From Rhizobiaceae bacterium (lineage in GTDB: Bacteria > Pseudomonadota > Alphaproteobacteria > Rhizobiales > Rhizobiaceae), in contig JARGOF010000021.1 in assembly GCA_029212415.1 (NCBI GenBank), positions 1 to 64,000 of the forward strand: a stretch of 64,000 nucleotides of DNA, given 5' to 3'. Position numbers and translations under genes: made by a program. Under the pieces are notes generated by a model. It searched no databases, was not told the DNA's origin, and saw only the letters and a list, made by a program, of their open reading frames with translations. This document shows positions 9,101 through 18,193 of this stretch, one piece after another. The first letter of the stretch is position 1, and each line of letters begins with the position of its first letter.

Positions 9101-9900
9101 CCAACGGCTATTGTGCGGTGATGCGCGACATCACCCAATGGAAACGCGCTGAAGAAGAACTGCGCGCAGCAAAGCGCGAGGCCGAAACAGCCAGTTCCCA
9201 CAAGAGCGATTTCCTTGCCCGCGTCAGCCACGAAATCCGCACGCCGCTCAATGCCATTATCGGGTTTTCCGAATTGATGGCCGGGGAGCGTTTTGGCCCC
9301 ATCGGCAGTCCGCGCTATCTGGAATACGCCCATGACATCGGACGATCAGGAAAACTTGTCCTCGATATCGTCAACGACCTTCTGGACATATCGAAGATCG
9401 AGGCCGGCGAGCAGGAAATGGATTTTGGCGCGGTATCGCTGAATGAAGCCCTGCTGGAAACCGTGTCGATCCTGCAGCCGCAGGCCAACAGCCAGAGGGT
9501 CATCGTGCGCACCAGCCTTTCCTCGTCTGTTCCCGATGTGGTTGCAGACCTGCGATCCGTCAAACAGATCGCCATCAATATTCTTTCCAATGCCATCCGG
9601 TTCACCCCTGCCGGTGGTCAGATCGTGGTTTCCACGGCCTACGAACAGGACGGCAATGTCAGCCTGCGCATTCGCGACACCGGCGTGGGAATGACACGCC
9701 ATCAACTGGAGCAGGCGATGAAGCCGTTCAAACAGGTTACCGGCTTCCAGCGGCAACGCGGCGACGGCACCGGGCTGGGGCTGCCGCTGGCAAAAGCCAT
9801 GACAGAAGCCAACCGGGCACAGTTTTCGATGAATTCGCAGCCCGGCCAGGGCACATTGGTCGAGATCATATTTCCCTCCCAGCGCGTTCTTGCCCAATAG
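6172..9900 (+). CDS. PdhS-like multi-PAS sensor histidine kinase
   Basis: 1242-residue cytoplasmic kinase without obvious membrane segments. An N-terminal region is followed by a long acidic, Ala/Pro/Glu-rich linker (about 225-350), a PAS-like domain (about 360-460), a second low-complexity linker (about 490-735), two PAS domains (about 740-830 and 870-985), and the catalytic core. His1020 lies in SHEIRTPLNAIIGFSELM, followed by the FGPIG segment and DIVNDLLDISKIEAG that mark the PdhS/PleC/DivJ group; the ATPase part has NILSNAIRFTP, DTGVGM and GTGLGL. PdhS kinases act on DivK to set CtrA activity and cell polarity in Hyphomicrobiales. The subgroup is assigned from motif pattern. Starts at ATG 6172, behind a CtrA-like site. 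Confidence 0.8.
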   Translation: MPTGQYPFIDIAVHDKVRNRFASGDAVVVLSETLDDILWVNGAGASLFGHAGLYEFMDEGLNRSATSFRQIEAAARNIRNGASATTQTFAMRTGSGFRRPVLTATMERIVLSDGNQALLVAVDNSEPVKTLSDRAACILDGFEETDTHAAVLDASGAIVDATSSFDRLQMDPAERARIVGNVSRPAVRLAKRPVRTALGHLPAAIARISDDPPLHLLFAIEMSIGNLDPLPDSSDLENDAEADMETDKEAAEQQEPAAAELTQPDESAARKPVSQSMVEQKPSVLNMVSEDIAEAAPFETDMAEPIDTGSANTPEIIADDTETPADEENDEPQPVDPVEEAIVAVSETPGPQPVSPLIAQADGFLFNPDRRPVRFVWKIDADGVFHEISPEFARAVGPNSADVEGRKFTDVADVFNIDEDHTITELLRRRDTWSGKTVLWPVQGTDLRVPVDLAALPTYSRERIFDGFRGFGIVRSADAVNDPERIGLALVNNPRHGEETQRAEAGVDPVTLQEPGLAAKSETSAKAETSTQPVKSAEPLLPTEPVQAVDVSPESEGDDENVLPLSPPTDADKPLLTTVPADKKADDAGADVPANDAPALEISDSPGRRRADKVIQLEERRSKTRDGLSNTEKLAFREIAERLGKARSEAGNVPLRPFGKRQSPAIPTKQHNDNAVPDEPTASKVDDQTTDKTAAILPIEDKKTAVAPENKPAPEKSDLQAAHTPAPDRPANGVTPTLLEQLPTPIVVHDGTTIFYLNEEFRLLTGFLTRKELNEAGGVSVLFADDEAAQDMENPDTSGELALRCADGRTICVRAKLRSISWEDGHALMLALTPSKRIEAVGEADDEVLEPASPAEQPETDVAETSKISALQVEVDELRSILETATDGVVLIGEDGIIRSMNRSASGLFDFDENETRGRPFAMLFAHESQRAVKDYLSGLSGNGVASVLNDGREVIGREASGGFLPLFMTIGHLSGSNGYCAVMRDITQWKRAEEELRAAKREAETASSHKSDFLARVSHEIRTPLNAIIGFSELMAGERFGPIGSPRYLEYAHDIGRSGKLVLDIVNDLLDISKIEAGEQEMDFGAVSLNEALLETVSILQPQANSQRVIVRTSLSSSVPDVVADLRSVKQIAINILSNAIRFTPAGGQIVVSTAYEQDGNVSLRIRDTGVGMTRHQLEQAMKPFKQVTGFQRQRGDGTGLGLPLAKAMTEANRAQFSMNSQPGQGTLVEIIFPSQRVLAQ

Positions 9901-9936
9901 GGCGCAGGGACCGTCAAACCAACAGCCATCAGGGCC

Positions 9937-9975
9937 AATATCAATAGTTTAGAATTATTCTAAACTATTGATATT
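9937..9975. promoter_or_regulatory. 39-bp perfect palindrome with Irr-box (ICE) core
   Basis: Nineteen bases are mirrored exactly around one central T (9956). The core TTTAGAATTATTCTAAA (9948-9964) fits the iron-control element/Irr-box form TTTAGAA-N3-TTCTAAA of Hyphomicrobiales. It lies about 115 bases upstream of an iron-type ABC permease, which supports iron-dependent control. The RNA would also fold into a long AT-rich hairpin just after the kinase gene, followed by a short T-rich stretch, so a second role as a weak terminator is possible. Confidence 0.65.
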
Positions 9976-10090
9976 ACAGTTTTTCTTGACCTCAACGGCC
10001 AATTCTGCTTTCGAAGGACCTTCATTGCGTTCTGTGCAGACTCAACCAGAGAGCTGACCAGGACATTCAATTCCTCTGGATGCCAGGTCA

Positions 10091-11803
10091 GTGGTCTTTT
10101 TGATGGTTGATATGCCACTTTCGAGATATCGGAACAGATCAACACGCATCAACAACCCGATACTGCTGCTGTTTGCCGCCTTTATCGCAGTCTTCGTCCT
10201 GATTCCTGTGGCAGCCCTGATCTATCTGGCCTTTTCCGGCAATATGGACGAGTGGCCACATTTGATCCGCTACGTCGTACCGGGTGCCATCTGGACAACA
10301 GCCATGCTGTTGTTGGGCGTGGCTGTCGTGGCTGGATCGATCGGTATCATCAGCGCCTGGCTCGTTGTCTCGTTCGAATTCCCCTTGCGTCGAACATTGT
10401 CCTGGGCTCTGGTTTTGCCTTTTGCCGTGCCGACCTATCTGGCCGCCTATGCCTATGGCGAGTTTCTGGACTATACCGGGCCTATCCAGACCGCTCTGCG
10501 CAGCCTCTTTGCATTCCAGTCAGGCAGCGACTACTGGTTTCCGCCCATACGATCACTGCCCGGCGCCATCCTGGTGCTTTCAAGCGTGCTTTACCCCTAT
10601 GTCTATCTGACCACACGGGCGTTGTTCCTGATGCAGGGGAAAGCCGCTTGCGATGTTGCACGCACGCTCGGGGCAAGCCGCCGATCCGTCTTCTTTCGCA
10701 TTCAATTGCCAATGGCCAGGCCAGCCCTGGCGATCGGCATTACCCTGGCGCTGATGGAAACGCTCAATGATATTGGTGCCGTCGAATATCTTGGCATCAA
10801 CACGCTGACTTTCGCCATCTATGATACCTGGCTCAATCGCGGCAATCTTGCCGGCGCCGCTCAAATCGCCTGCGCTGTGCTGTTTATCGCACTTGCCGCA
10901 GTGTCAGTTGAGCGGTGGGCGCGGCGCCGACAGAGATTCAATGTCAACCGGACCACCAGCGCCGTGCATGACGCCGTGCCGCTGGCCCTGAAAGGTTCTC
11001 ACCGGTGGATCGCCACAGGTCTGTGTACATTGCCCATTGTCTTCGGCTTCGGAATTCCCGCCTTTGTATTGGGTGGTTATGCCATCAGACGGCTTGACCA
11101 ATTGTTTGACAGCCGCATCTATCTGGCACTGCTGGACAGCCTGCTGGTATCCAGCGCGACGGCCCTGTGCACGGTTGTGCTGGCCTTCGTGCTGGCCTAT
11201 GCCGCGCGTGTTTCCCGCCAGCCCATTGTTTCACTGACCGGCAAGATTGCCTCCTTCGGTTACGCAATTCCGGGAACCGTGCTTGCGCTGGGGGTTCTGG
11301 TGCCGCTTGCCGCGGTAGACAATTGGATCAATGCCATTACGCGGGGGAACTTCGGGTTTTCTGTCGGATTGTTGCTGACCGGATCAGGGCTGGCGATTGT
11401 TTATGCCTGCAGCATTCGCTTTCTGACAATGGCGGAAGGCTCCATCGAGTCAGGATTCCAGAAATTGTCACCGCATCTGGACATGGCTGCCCGCACCCTC
11501 GGCTGCAATGCCAATCAGACTTTGCGCGGCGTTTTGCTGCCGATGATGAAGCCGGCCGTCATTACCGCTGCTCTGCTGGTGTTTGTTGACACAATGAAGG
11601 AATTGTCGGCGACCCTGCTCCTGAGACCCTTCAATTTCAACACTTTGGCAACCTTGGTCTATGAGGATGCATCGCGCGCGCGGGTTGAAGATGCATCTGT
11701 GGCAGCGCTGATTATCGTGCTCGTCGGCATTGTCCCGGTCATTGTTGCCTCGCGCAGCATGATCAACAATGCCGGCAAATTTCGCACGCCTGCCAACAGC
11801 TGA
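10091..11803 (+). CDS. Iron(III)-type ABC transporter permease (FbpB/ThiP family)
   Basis: 570-residue inner-membrane protein made of two fused binding-protein-dependent permease domains (about 60-275 and 330-560), with roughly 12 membrane segments. Each half carries the EAA loop that contacts the ATPase: DVARTLGASRRSVFFRIQLP and DMAARTLGCNANQTLRGVLLP. This fused architecture is typical of Fe3+ (FbpB/SfuB) and thiamine (ThiP) permeases; the Irr-box-like palindrome upstream favours iron. No binding-protein or ATPase gene is adjacent, so partners must lie elsewhere. The start is uncertain: GTG 10091, ATG 10103 and ATG 10112 are in frame and none has a strong ribosome binding site. Confidence 0.8.
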   Translation: MVFLMVDMPLSRYRNRSTRINNPILLLFAAFIAVFVLIPVAALIYLAFSGNMDEWPHLIRYVVPGAIWTTAMLLLGVAVVAGSIGIISAWLVVSFEFPLRRTLSWALVLPFAVPTYLAAYAYGEFLDYTGPIQTALRSLFAFQSGSDYWFPPIRSLPGAILVLSSVLYPYVYLTTRALFLMQGKAACDVARTLGASRRSVFFRIQLPMARPALAIGITLALMETLNDIGAVEYLGINTLTFAIYDTWLNRGNLAGAAQIACAVLFIALAAVSVERWARRRQRFNVNRTTSAVHDAVPLALKGSHRWIATGLCTLPIVFGFGIPAFVLGGYAIRRLDQLFDSRIYLALLDSLLVSSATALCTVVLAFVLAYAARVSRQPIVSLTGKIASFGYAIPGTVLALGVLVPLAAVDNWINAITRGNFGFSVGLLLTGSGLAIVYACSIRFLTMAEGSIESGFQKLSPHLDMAARTLGCNANQTLRGVLLPMMKPAVITAALLVFVDTMKELSATLLLRPFNFNTLATLVYEDASRARVEDASVAALIIVLVGIVPVIVASRSMINNAGKFRTPANS

Positions 11804-11837
11804 CGCTCTTTGAAGCCGACAACCATTTGCGCGCCCG

Positions 11838-13028
11838 TCACGTCGGCATCAGTTCTCTAAGGGCTGCTTTGAAGTACCTTATCGAACGACCGATCGAACG
11901 ATTGGATCTGTACATAACAGGTAAAAACGGGCTGACTTGTTCCCTGACCCTATGGACCCAAGGGGCAGAGCAGCCATTCGCACCGGCAAGATCGAGCAGA
12001 GGGAGAATATCCCCCAGCGTTTCTTCACTGAACTTGAGACAGTCAATCATCTCTGGCTCAAATTTTGAGTCAAAGCAGATGCTTTCACTATGCCCGGCAG
12101 CAAGAAGTGAGAGTCTGGTCTGAACGCATTTGCTGCATTTCCCACAATTGGCAGCCCGGTTGTCCCCCTGCCAACAAAACTGGGCCAAACGCAGGGCTTC
12201 CGGCCATCTGTCGGCCAAAAAGGCGATCTTTTGAGGCCGGGAATACCCCGCGCCATCGTGAACAATTTCCATTTCATCGCCTGACAAGAGGTAGTCTGTT
12301 GCCGGGCTTGATCCCCACGCGTGAGGCACAAAACCTACATAATTATAGGGATCGGAACTGGCGATTTTACCCAGGCGAAAGCTCTGTGAATATAAATGCA
12401 AAGCGCTGGCAAGGGCGGCGCCATGAATGTGGTTCCAATTGCCTGGCAAATGCTCGCGAAGGGAGGTTCGCAGGATGTTCAATTCAACGTCTACAGAATT
12501 CGTGATTTTCTCGATACGTTTGCGAAGCCTGTCAAAATCGCTCTGGTTGGAAAGCGGGACATCAAAGCCATGAACCAACAGGGCCGTTGGGGTCACTTCA
12601 GCCAAGCCCGGGGCTTTCGCGCCATCACGCCGAAACAGGGTGAAAATGGAATCCACGCCTCCCGAGAAGGTTTGGATCGTGTTGCCATTGCGCTGTGTCA
12701 TCAAGACGTTTTCAGATGGTATGACCTCCGCCGGTTCGATCTCCACAAGCTGATAATCATCAGGATAGTGACAATGCCAAGCCTCCTGAAAAAGCGCGAC
12801 ATTACGGAATAATTTCTCGCTGATCGAGCCATTGACCCTGAGTTTTCTGCAGTTGCGCATTGCATGGAAAATGACATTGCAAAGTTGGCCGTCCAGGGAT
12901 TGGGGGTCAACGACCGGAGCGCTGATTTCCGTATGTACGCGGATGGTTTCTACGCCATCACCATGAAGGATCAGCGTCTGCTTCTTGTCCAGGAGCGAAC
13001 CTTCCACATCCATCGTCAATGTCTTCAT
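11838..13028 (-). CDS. PP-loop (adenine nucleotide alpha-hydrolase) family protein with zinc-ribbon-like Cys cluster
   Basis: 396 residues. FSGGVDS (residues 121-127) is the pyrophosphate-binding PP-loop used by N-type ATP pyrophosphatases such as QueC, ThiI and asparagine synthase to adenylate a substrate. CGKCSKC (Cys295, 298, 301) resembles the metal-binding cluster of QueC-like proteins. Residues 1-110 do not resemble a known domain to me. It is too long and too different to be QueC, and no queuosine genes are near. It lies 64 bases downstream of a SET-domain gene on the same strand, so the two are probably co-transcribed. An adenylation or ligase-type reaction is inferred; the substrate is unknown. 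The ATG at 13028 has only a weak ribosome binding site. Confidence 0.7.
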   Translation of the reverse strand: MKTLTMDVEGSLLDKKQTLILHGDGVETIRVHTEISAPVVDPQSLDGQLCNVIFHAMRNCRKLRVNGSISEKLFRNVALFQEAWHCHYPDDYQLVEIEPAEVIPSENVLMTQRNGNTIQTFSGGVDSIFTLFRRDGAKAPGLAEVTPTALLVHGFDVPLSNQSDFDRLRKRIEKITNSVDVELNILRTSLREHLPGNWNHIHGAALASALHLYSQSFRLGKIASSDPYNYVGFVPHAWGSSPATDYLLSGDEMEIVHDGAGYSRPQKIAFLADRWPEALRLAQFCWQGDNRAANCGKCSKCVQTRLSLLAAGHSESICFDSKFEPEMIDCLKFSEETLGDILPLLDLAGANGCSAPWVHRVREQVSPFLPVMYRSNRSIGRSIRYFKAALRELMPT

Positions 13029-13092
13029 GTCGTGGTACTCGGTCTTTGCCCTGACATTCAGAATTTCCTTCTGCGATTGGTCGTGAACCGTG

Positions 13093-13761
13093 CTAGTTTT
13101 TCAGGTATTCTGAAAGTTCGTCGATGATGTAACTTTGAAGAACGTTCATTTTCAAATATTCCACAAGCAAATCCTTTGGTACGCTCCTGACATTGCAAAT
13201 GGAAGTTCTGCAATTTTCAGAATTGCACCGGCATTGCATTGTCCATGCGTCCGGTTTGACGTGGCAACTGACAGTGGTGGAATAGTCGAACGTAACCTCT
13301 TCACCGGCATGGATGTCGCAAATTGCTATAAGTTCGTTTCGTGCTCTTATTCCGGCGTTGGGATTGCAACTGTGATTGATGGCCAGTGATGGAGGATCAA
13401 GGTCAATAAAAAGGTCCTTATCAATCTGGAGCGGATCATCGGGCGTTATTTTGCCCTTTTTGATCCTGCGCAACACATCCTTGAAGTCGATCACATCACC
13501 ACGCATAAATCTGATGAATTCACCTTTTTTTATAGTGGATTTCGCAAATGAACCAAGGTGATGGATGTCAGAAGGCCCCATGGCAATGAGTTCGCATTCC
13601 TCAAGCGCCATCATTGGAATACGCGCTGCGGAAGAGCGACCGCGCGAAAAAATTTTCAAGGCTCTTTCAAACATTCCCACCCCCAACACACCCTTGCCCC
13701 GCCGTTCAACAAGTGGCGTACCCTTCAATACATCTTCCGCCCAATCGGATCGAAAAATCAA
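13093..13761 (-). CDS. SET domain protein methyltransferase
   Basis: Up to 222 residues. The SET fold starts near residue 67 (HHLGSFAKSTIKKGEFI); NHSCNPN (129-135) and GEEVTFDY (153-160) form the AdoMet-binding pseudoknot and carry the catalytic Tyr160; the post-SET motif CRCNSENC (177-184) with the Cys in NHSC makes a zinc site. SET enzymes methylate lysines of proteins; bacterial members are uncommon and their targets mostly unknown. The longest reading starts at TTG 13761; ATG codons at 13674, 13614, 13611 and 13581 are alternatives, and the last would begin just before the SET fold. It is followed by the PP-loop gene, and the surrounding DNA is AT-rich compared with the rest of the window, which may indicate transfer. 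Confidence 0.8.
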   Translation of the reverse strand: MIFRSDWAEDVLKGTPLVERRGKGVLGVGMFERALKIFSRGRSSAARIPMMALEECELIAMGPSDIHHLGSFAKSTIKKGEFIRFMRGDVIDFKDVLRRIKKGKITPDDPLQIDKDLFIDLDPPSLAINHSCNPNAGIRARNELIAICDIHAGEEVTFDYSTTVSCHVKPDAWTMQCRCNSENCRTSICNVRSVPKDLLVEYLKMNVLQSYIIDELSEYLKN

Positions 13762-14121
13762 GCGTATTGAATGGGCAGGCTGCTTTCGTCCTGGCAGGAA
13801 CGCCGGGTGTTGCGCAGATCAGTTGTGGAAATCCGGCCAACAGATCTTTTTCGAGAACAAAAAAAAGGTGCGTAGAACGCACCTTTGAAAAGTCTATGCT
13901 GTTGGACAGGTCCAGGTATTCAATGCTCAGATACAACTTCAAGCAGTTTCAGAGAATGTCTTAAGTGATCGTATATTAGCGAGTGGTATGCTAACGGCTC
14001 GTTAACAAACCCTTCCAGATTTTAACAAATACAGCATCCTGTCGAAGAAGGTAAATTTTTTGGTTACGTTTTGTTAACCATATAAATACCAGCTTTTATA
14101 TTGCAAACGACGTAATTTGTT
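13762..14121. other. AT-rich intergenic region between the SET gene and aacS
   Basis: 360 bases without a convincing coding sequence. It contains a strong minus-strand terminator (13859-13886), several TTAAC elements (one GTTAACCAT near 14074) and long A/T runs. The terminator ends either the aacS transcript or an independent short RNA starting within this region. Confidence 0.5.
13859..13886 (-). terminator. Rho-independent terminator upstream of the SET gene
   Basis: A perfect 10-bp stem (AAAGGTGCGT / ACGCACCTTT) with a 3-base loop is followed on the minus strand by eight T. It lies 236 bases past the aacS stop and about 100 bases before the longest possible SET reading, so it separates the two transcripts or ends a small RNA or leader transcript. 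Confidence 0.8.
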
Positions 14122-16074
<1,953 letters not shown>

Positions 16075-16286
16075 GAATATCTCCATCATCGCAAAATTTT
16101 CTGCGCCTCCTTAGCATGCCGCTTTACAACAGTGGAAGGGGCACGGTTTCCATGCCGGAGAACGGGAATTGACGCCCATTGAATTGCATTTGCACAGGCA
16201 ACCCATTACCCATATCCCACAGATATCCGTGCAGACCATGGTAGGCAGTCGGCAACAAATGAGAAACAGACAAAAAGGCAATTAGT

Positions 16287-18176
16287 TTGGCGCAGATGAG
16301 ATTATATCGCAGGCGTTTGTTGCGCGGATTCCTGGCTATCGCAATCATTGCCGGACTGGCAATTGCAATCATCAGTATTGCACTTCCCTTTGCCGTTTCA
16401 ACTGCTGCCGTTCGCGATCGCCTGGAGCGTGATATTTCCGAATGGACAGGTCACGAGGTGCAATTGCTGGAACGGCCAAAAATCGGATTTTGGCCGGTGC
16501 CGCATATCAAGCTGAATCGAATCAGCATTTCTTCGCGCAATTTTCCCGATGCCCATCCCATCGTCTTTGCCAATGAAATGAAGGCTGAATTCAGCGTGCT
16601 TTCAGCTCTGCGTGGCGAGCCCAGTTTTTCCAATTTCCTTCTGGTTCGTCCGGTTTTCACAGTCGAAATATTTTCAGGTGGAACAACCAGTTGGAACAGC
16701 GATGCCGGACGCATTTCCGAAGGCATGATCACTTCGGTGGAGAACCTGGCGGCATCGGCTGACGAGAGCCGCTCCCCGCGGCCAATTCCCGCCCATCAAT
16801 TGGGCGAGGTCACAGTCGAAAAAGGCACCTTTACCCTGATTGACCATACGGCCGGCACCGAAGAAAAAATCACGGCCCTCAACGGGACCATTGCCTGGCC
16901 CCGGCTCAATGGATCGGTGCAGGCCGATATCAATGGCATATATCGCGGAGAAGCGGCCACTGTGAGCATGAGTTCAAGCGAGCCCCTGCTGTTGCTTGCG
17001 CAGAAAACCGCCCAATTGAAAGTGGATCTGGTCTCCGATCCGATTCGCATCAGCTTCGATGGAAAAGCAAGCGTCGCCAAAGACCTCTTTGCTGCCGGAA
17101 CATTGTCGGTGGTCAGCCCCTCAATGCGGCAAACGCTATTATGGGCAGGCACCGAGATCAAGCCGGGAGAGGCCATCGGTGCATTGTCACTGGATGCGGA
17201 AGTGCAATTGAAAGATGGCCGCGCCATGTTTGACAAGCTCATCCTGGAGCTTGAAGGCAACCGCGGCATTGGCGTTCTCGATTTCAAACAGTCGGAAGAC
17301 GGCCGGCCTGGCATCTCCGGAACGATTGCCTTCAACTCTCTGGATATTTCTTCCTTTATGCGCGCCTTCACACCATTGCCGCGCAACGGTGAGGAAATTG
17401 CCAAGACGATCGACACGTCGTTCCTGAACCAACTGACTCTGGACATGCGCCTTTCGGCCCAATCAGCGACACTGGGTCCTTTGACCCTGACCAATGTTGC
17501 GGCGGCAGCACGCATCGATCAGGGACGCGCGATGTTTGATATCGGAGATGCCACTGCCTACGGCGGCTCTCTGCTTGGTCGCATCAGCCTTGCCGAAAGC
17601 GGCATAGAAGGTGCCGGTGAAATCCGTTTCTCGGCCAAGGATATCAATCTTGAAGATGCGCTGGCCGCCCTGAAGATTGAAGGTCCCTTCCCCCAGGGCA
17701 CCGCAACCTTGCAAATGGCCGTCTCTACCAAATATCCGACCTGGGCAACCAGCCTGAATGATCTGGACGGCAATTTGAAACTGTCCATCGTCAACGGATT
17801 TGTTCCGTCATTTGATATCGTTCAGTTTCGCGAACTGGCTGCGAACGAGCGTTTTTTCGGACTGGGCGGGATTTCCTCCGGGTCGTTTCAATTTGATACT
17901 GCAGAATTTCAGGCAACCCTGTCCAATGGTCTGGCCGAAATCAACATGGGTGAGATCAAGGGTCCGGCTGCCTGGCTCGACCTGACCGGCATCATCCCCT
18001 ATCAGCGTGGCGGACTTGCACTGGTCGGCCATCTGAAGGATGTTCCGGTAACAAGCGAAGCGCAAACGGATGCCCCGGAAGACCCCGATGCAGTCAAAGC
18101 CGAGGATCATTCCATTGCGTTTTTTGTGGGCGGCTCATGGCCTGCACCCGTCATATCGCCAATTCTGGGCAATTGA
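16287..18176 (+). CDS. AsmA family protein
   Basis: 629 residues with a single N-terminal membrane segment (about residues 12-38) and a large periplasmic body of beta-rich AsmA-like repeats. The N-terminal signature AVSTAAVRDRLERDISEWTG and FWPVPHIKLNRISI is typical, and the C-terminal AsmA_2 part includes ALKIEGPFPQGTATLQMAVST. AsmA-like proteins are thought to form lipid-conducting bridges between inner and outer membranes and to influence outer-membrane assembly. A TTG at 16287 lies about 9 bases after AAAAAGG; ATG 16296 is the alternative. Convergent with the downstream regulator gene, with 17 bases between stops. Confidence 0.85.
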   Translation: MAQMRLYRRRLLRGFLAIAIIAGLAIAIISIALPFAVSTAAVRDRLERDISEWTGHEVQLLERPKIGFWPVPHIKLNRISISSRNFPDAHPIVFANEMKAEFSVLSALRGEPSFSNFLLVRPVFTVEIFSGGTTSWNSDAGRISEGMITSVENLAASADESRSPRPIPAHQLGEVTVEKGTFTLIDHTAGTEEKITALNGTIAWPRLNGSVQADINGIYRGEAATVSMSSSEPLLLLAQKTAQLKVDLVSDPIRISFDGKASVAKDLFAAGTLSVVSPSMRQTLLWAGTEIKPGEAIGALSLDAEVQLKDGRAMFDKLILELEGNRGIGVLDFKQSEDGRPGISGTIAFNSLDISSFMRAFTPLPRNGEEIAKTIDTSFLNQLTLDMRLSAQSATLGPLTLTNVAAAARIDQGRAMFDIGDATAYGGSLLGRISLAESGIEGAGEIRFSAKDINLEDALAALKIEGPFPQGTATLQMAVSTKYPTWATSLNDLDGNLKLSIVNGFVPSFDIVQFRELAANERFFGLGGISSGSFQFDTAEFQATLSNGLAEINMGEIKGPAAWLDLTGIIPYQRGGLALVGHLKDVPVTSEAQTDAPEDPDAVKAEDHSIAFFVGGSWPAPVISPILGN

Positions 18177-18193
18177 CGGTTCCACGTGCTTTT

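Noticed and set aside
9960-10145. 61-codon minus-strand frame between the kinase and permease genes
   Set aside because: Composition is protein-like in part, but it starts within the permease N terminus, ends in the palindrome and has no recognisable family or ribosome binding site.
11838-13028. PP-loop protein as QueC (queuosine synthesis)
   Set aside because: It has SGGVDS and a Cys cluster but is about 170 residues too long, lacks the overall QueC pattern and has no queuosine genes beside it.
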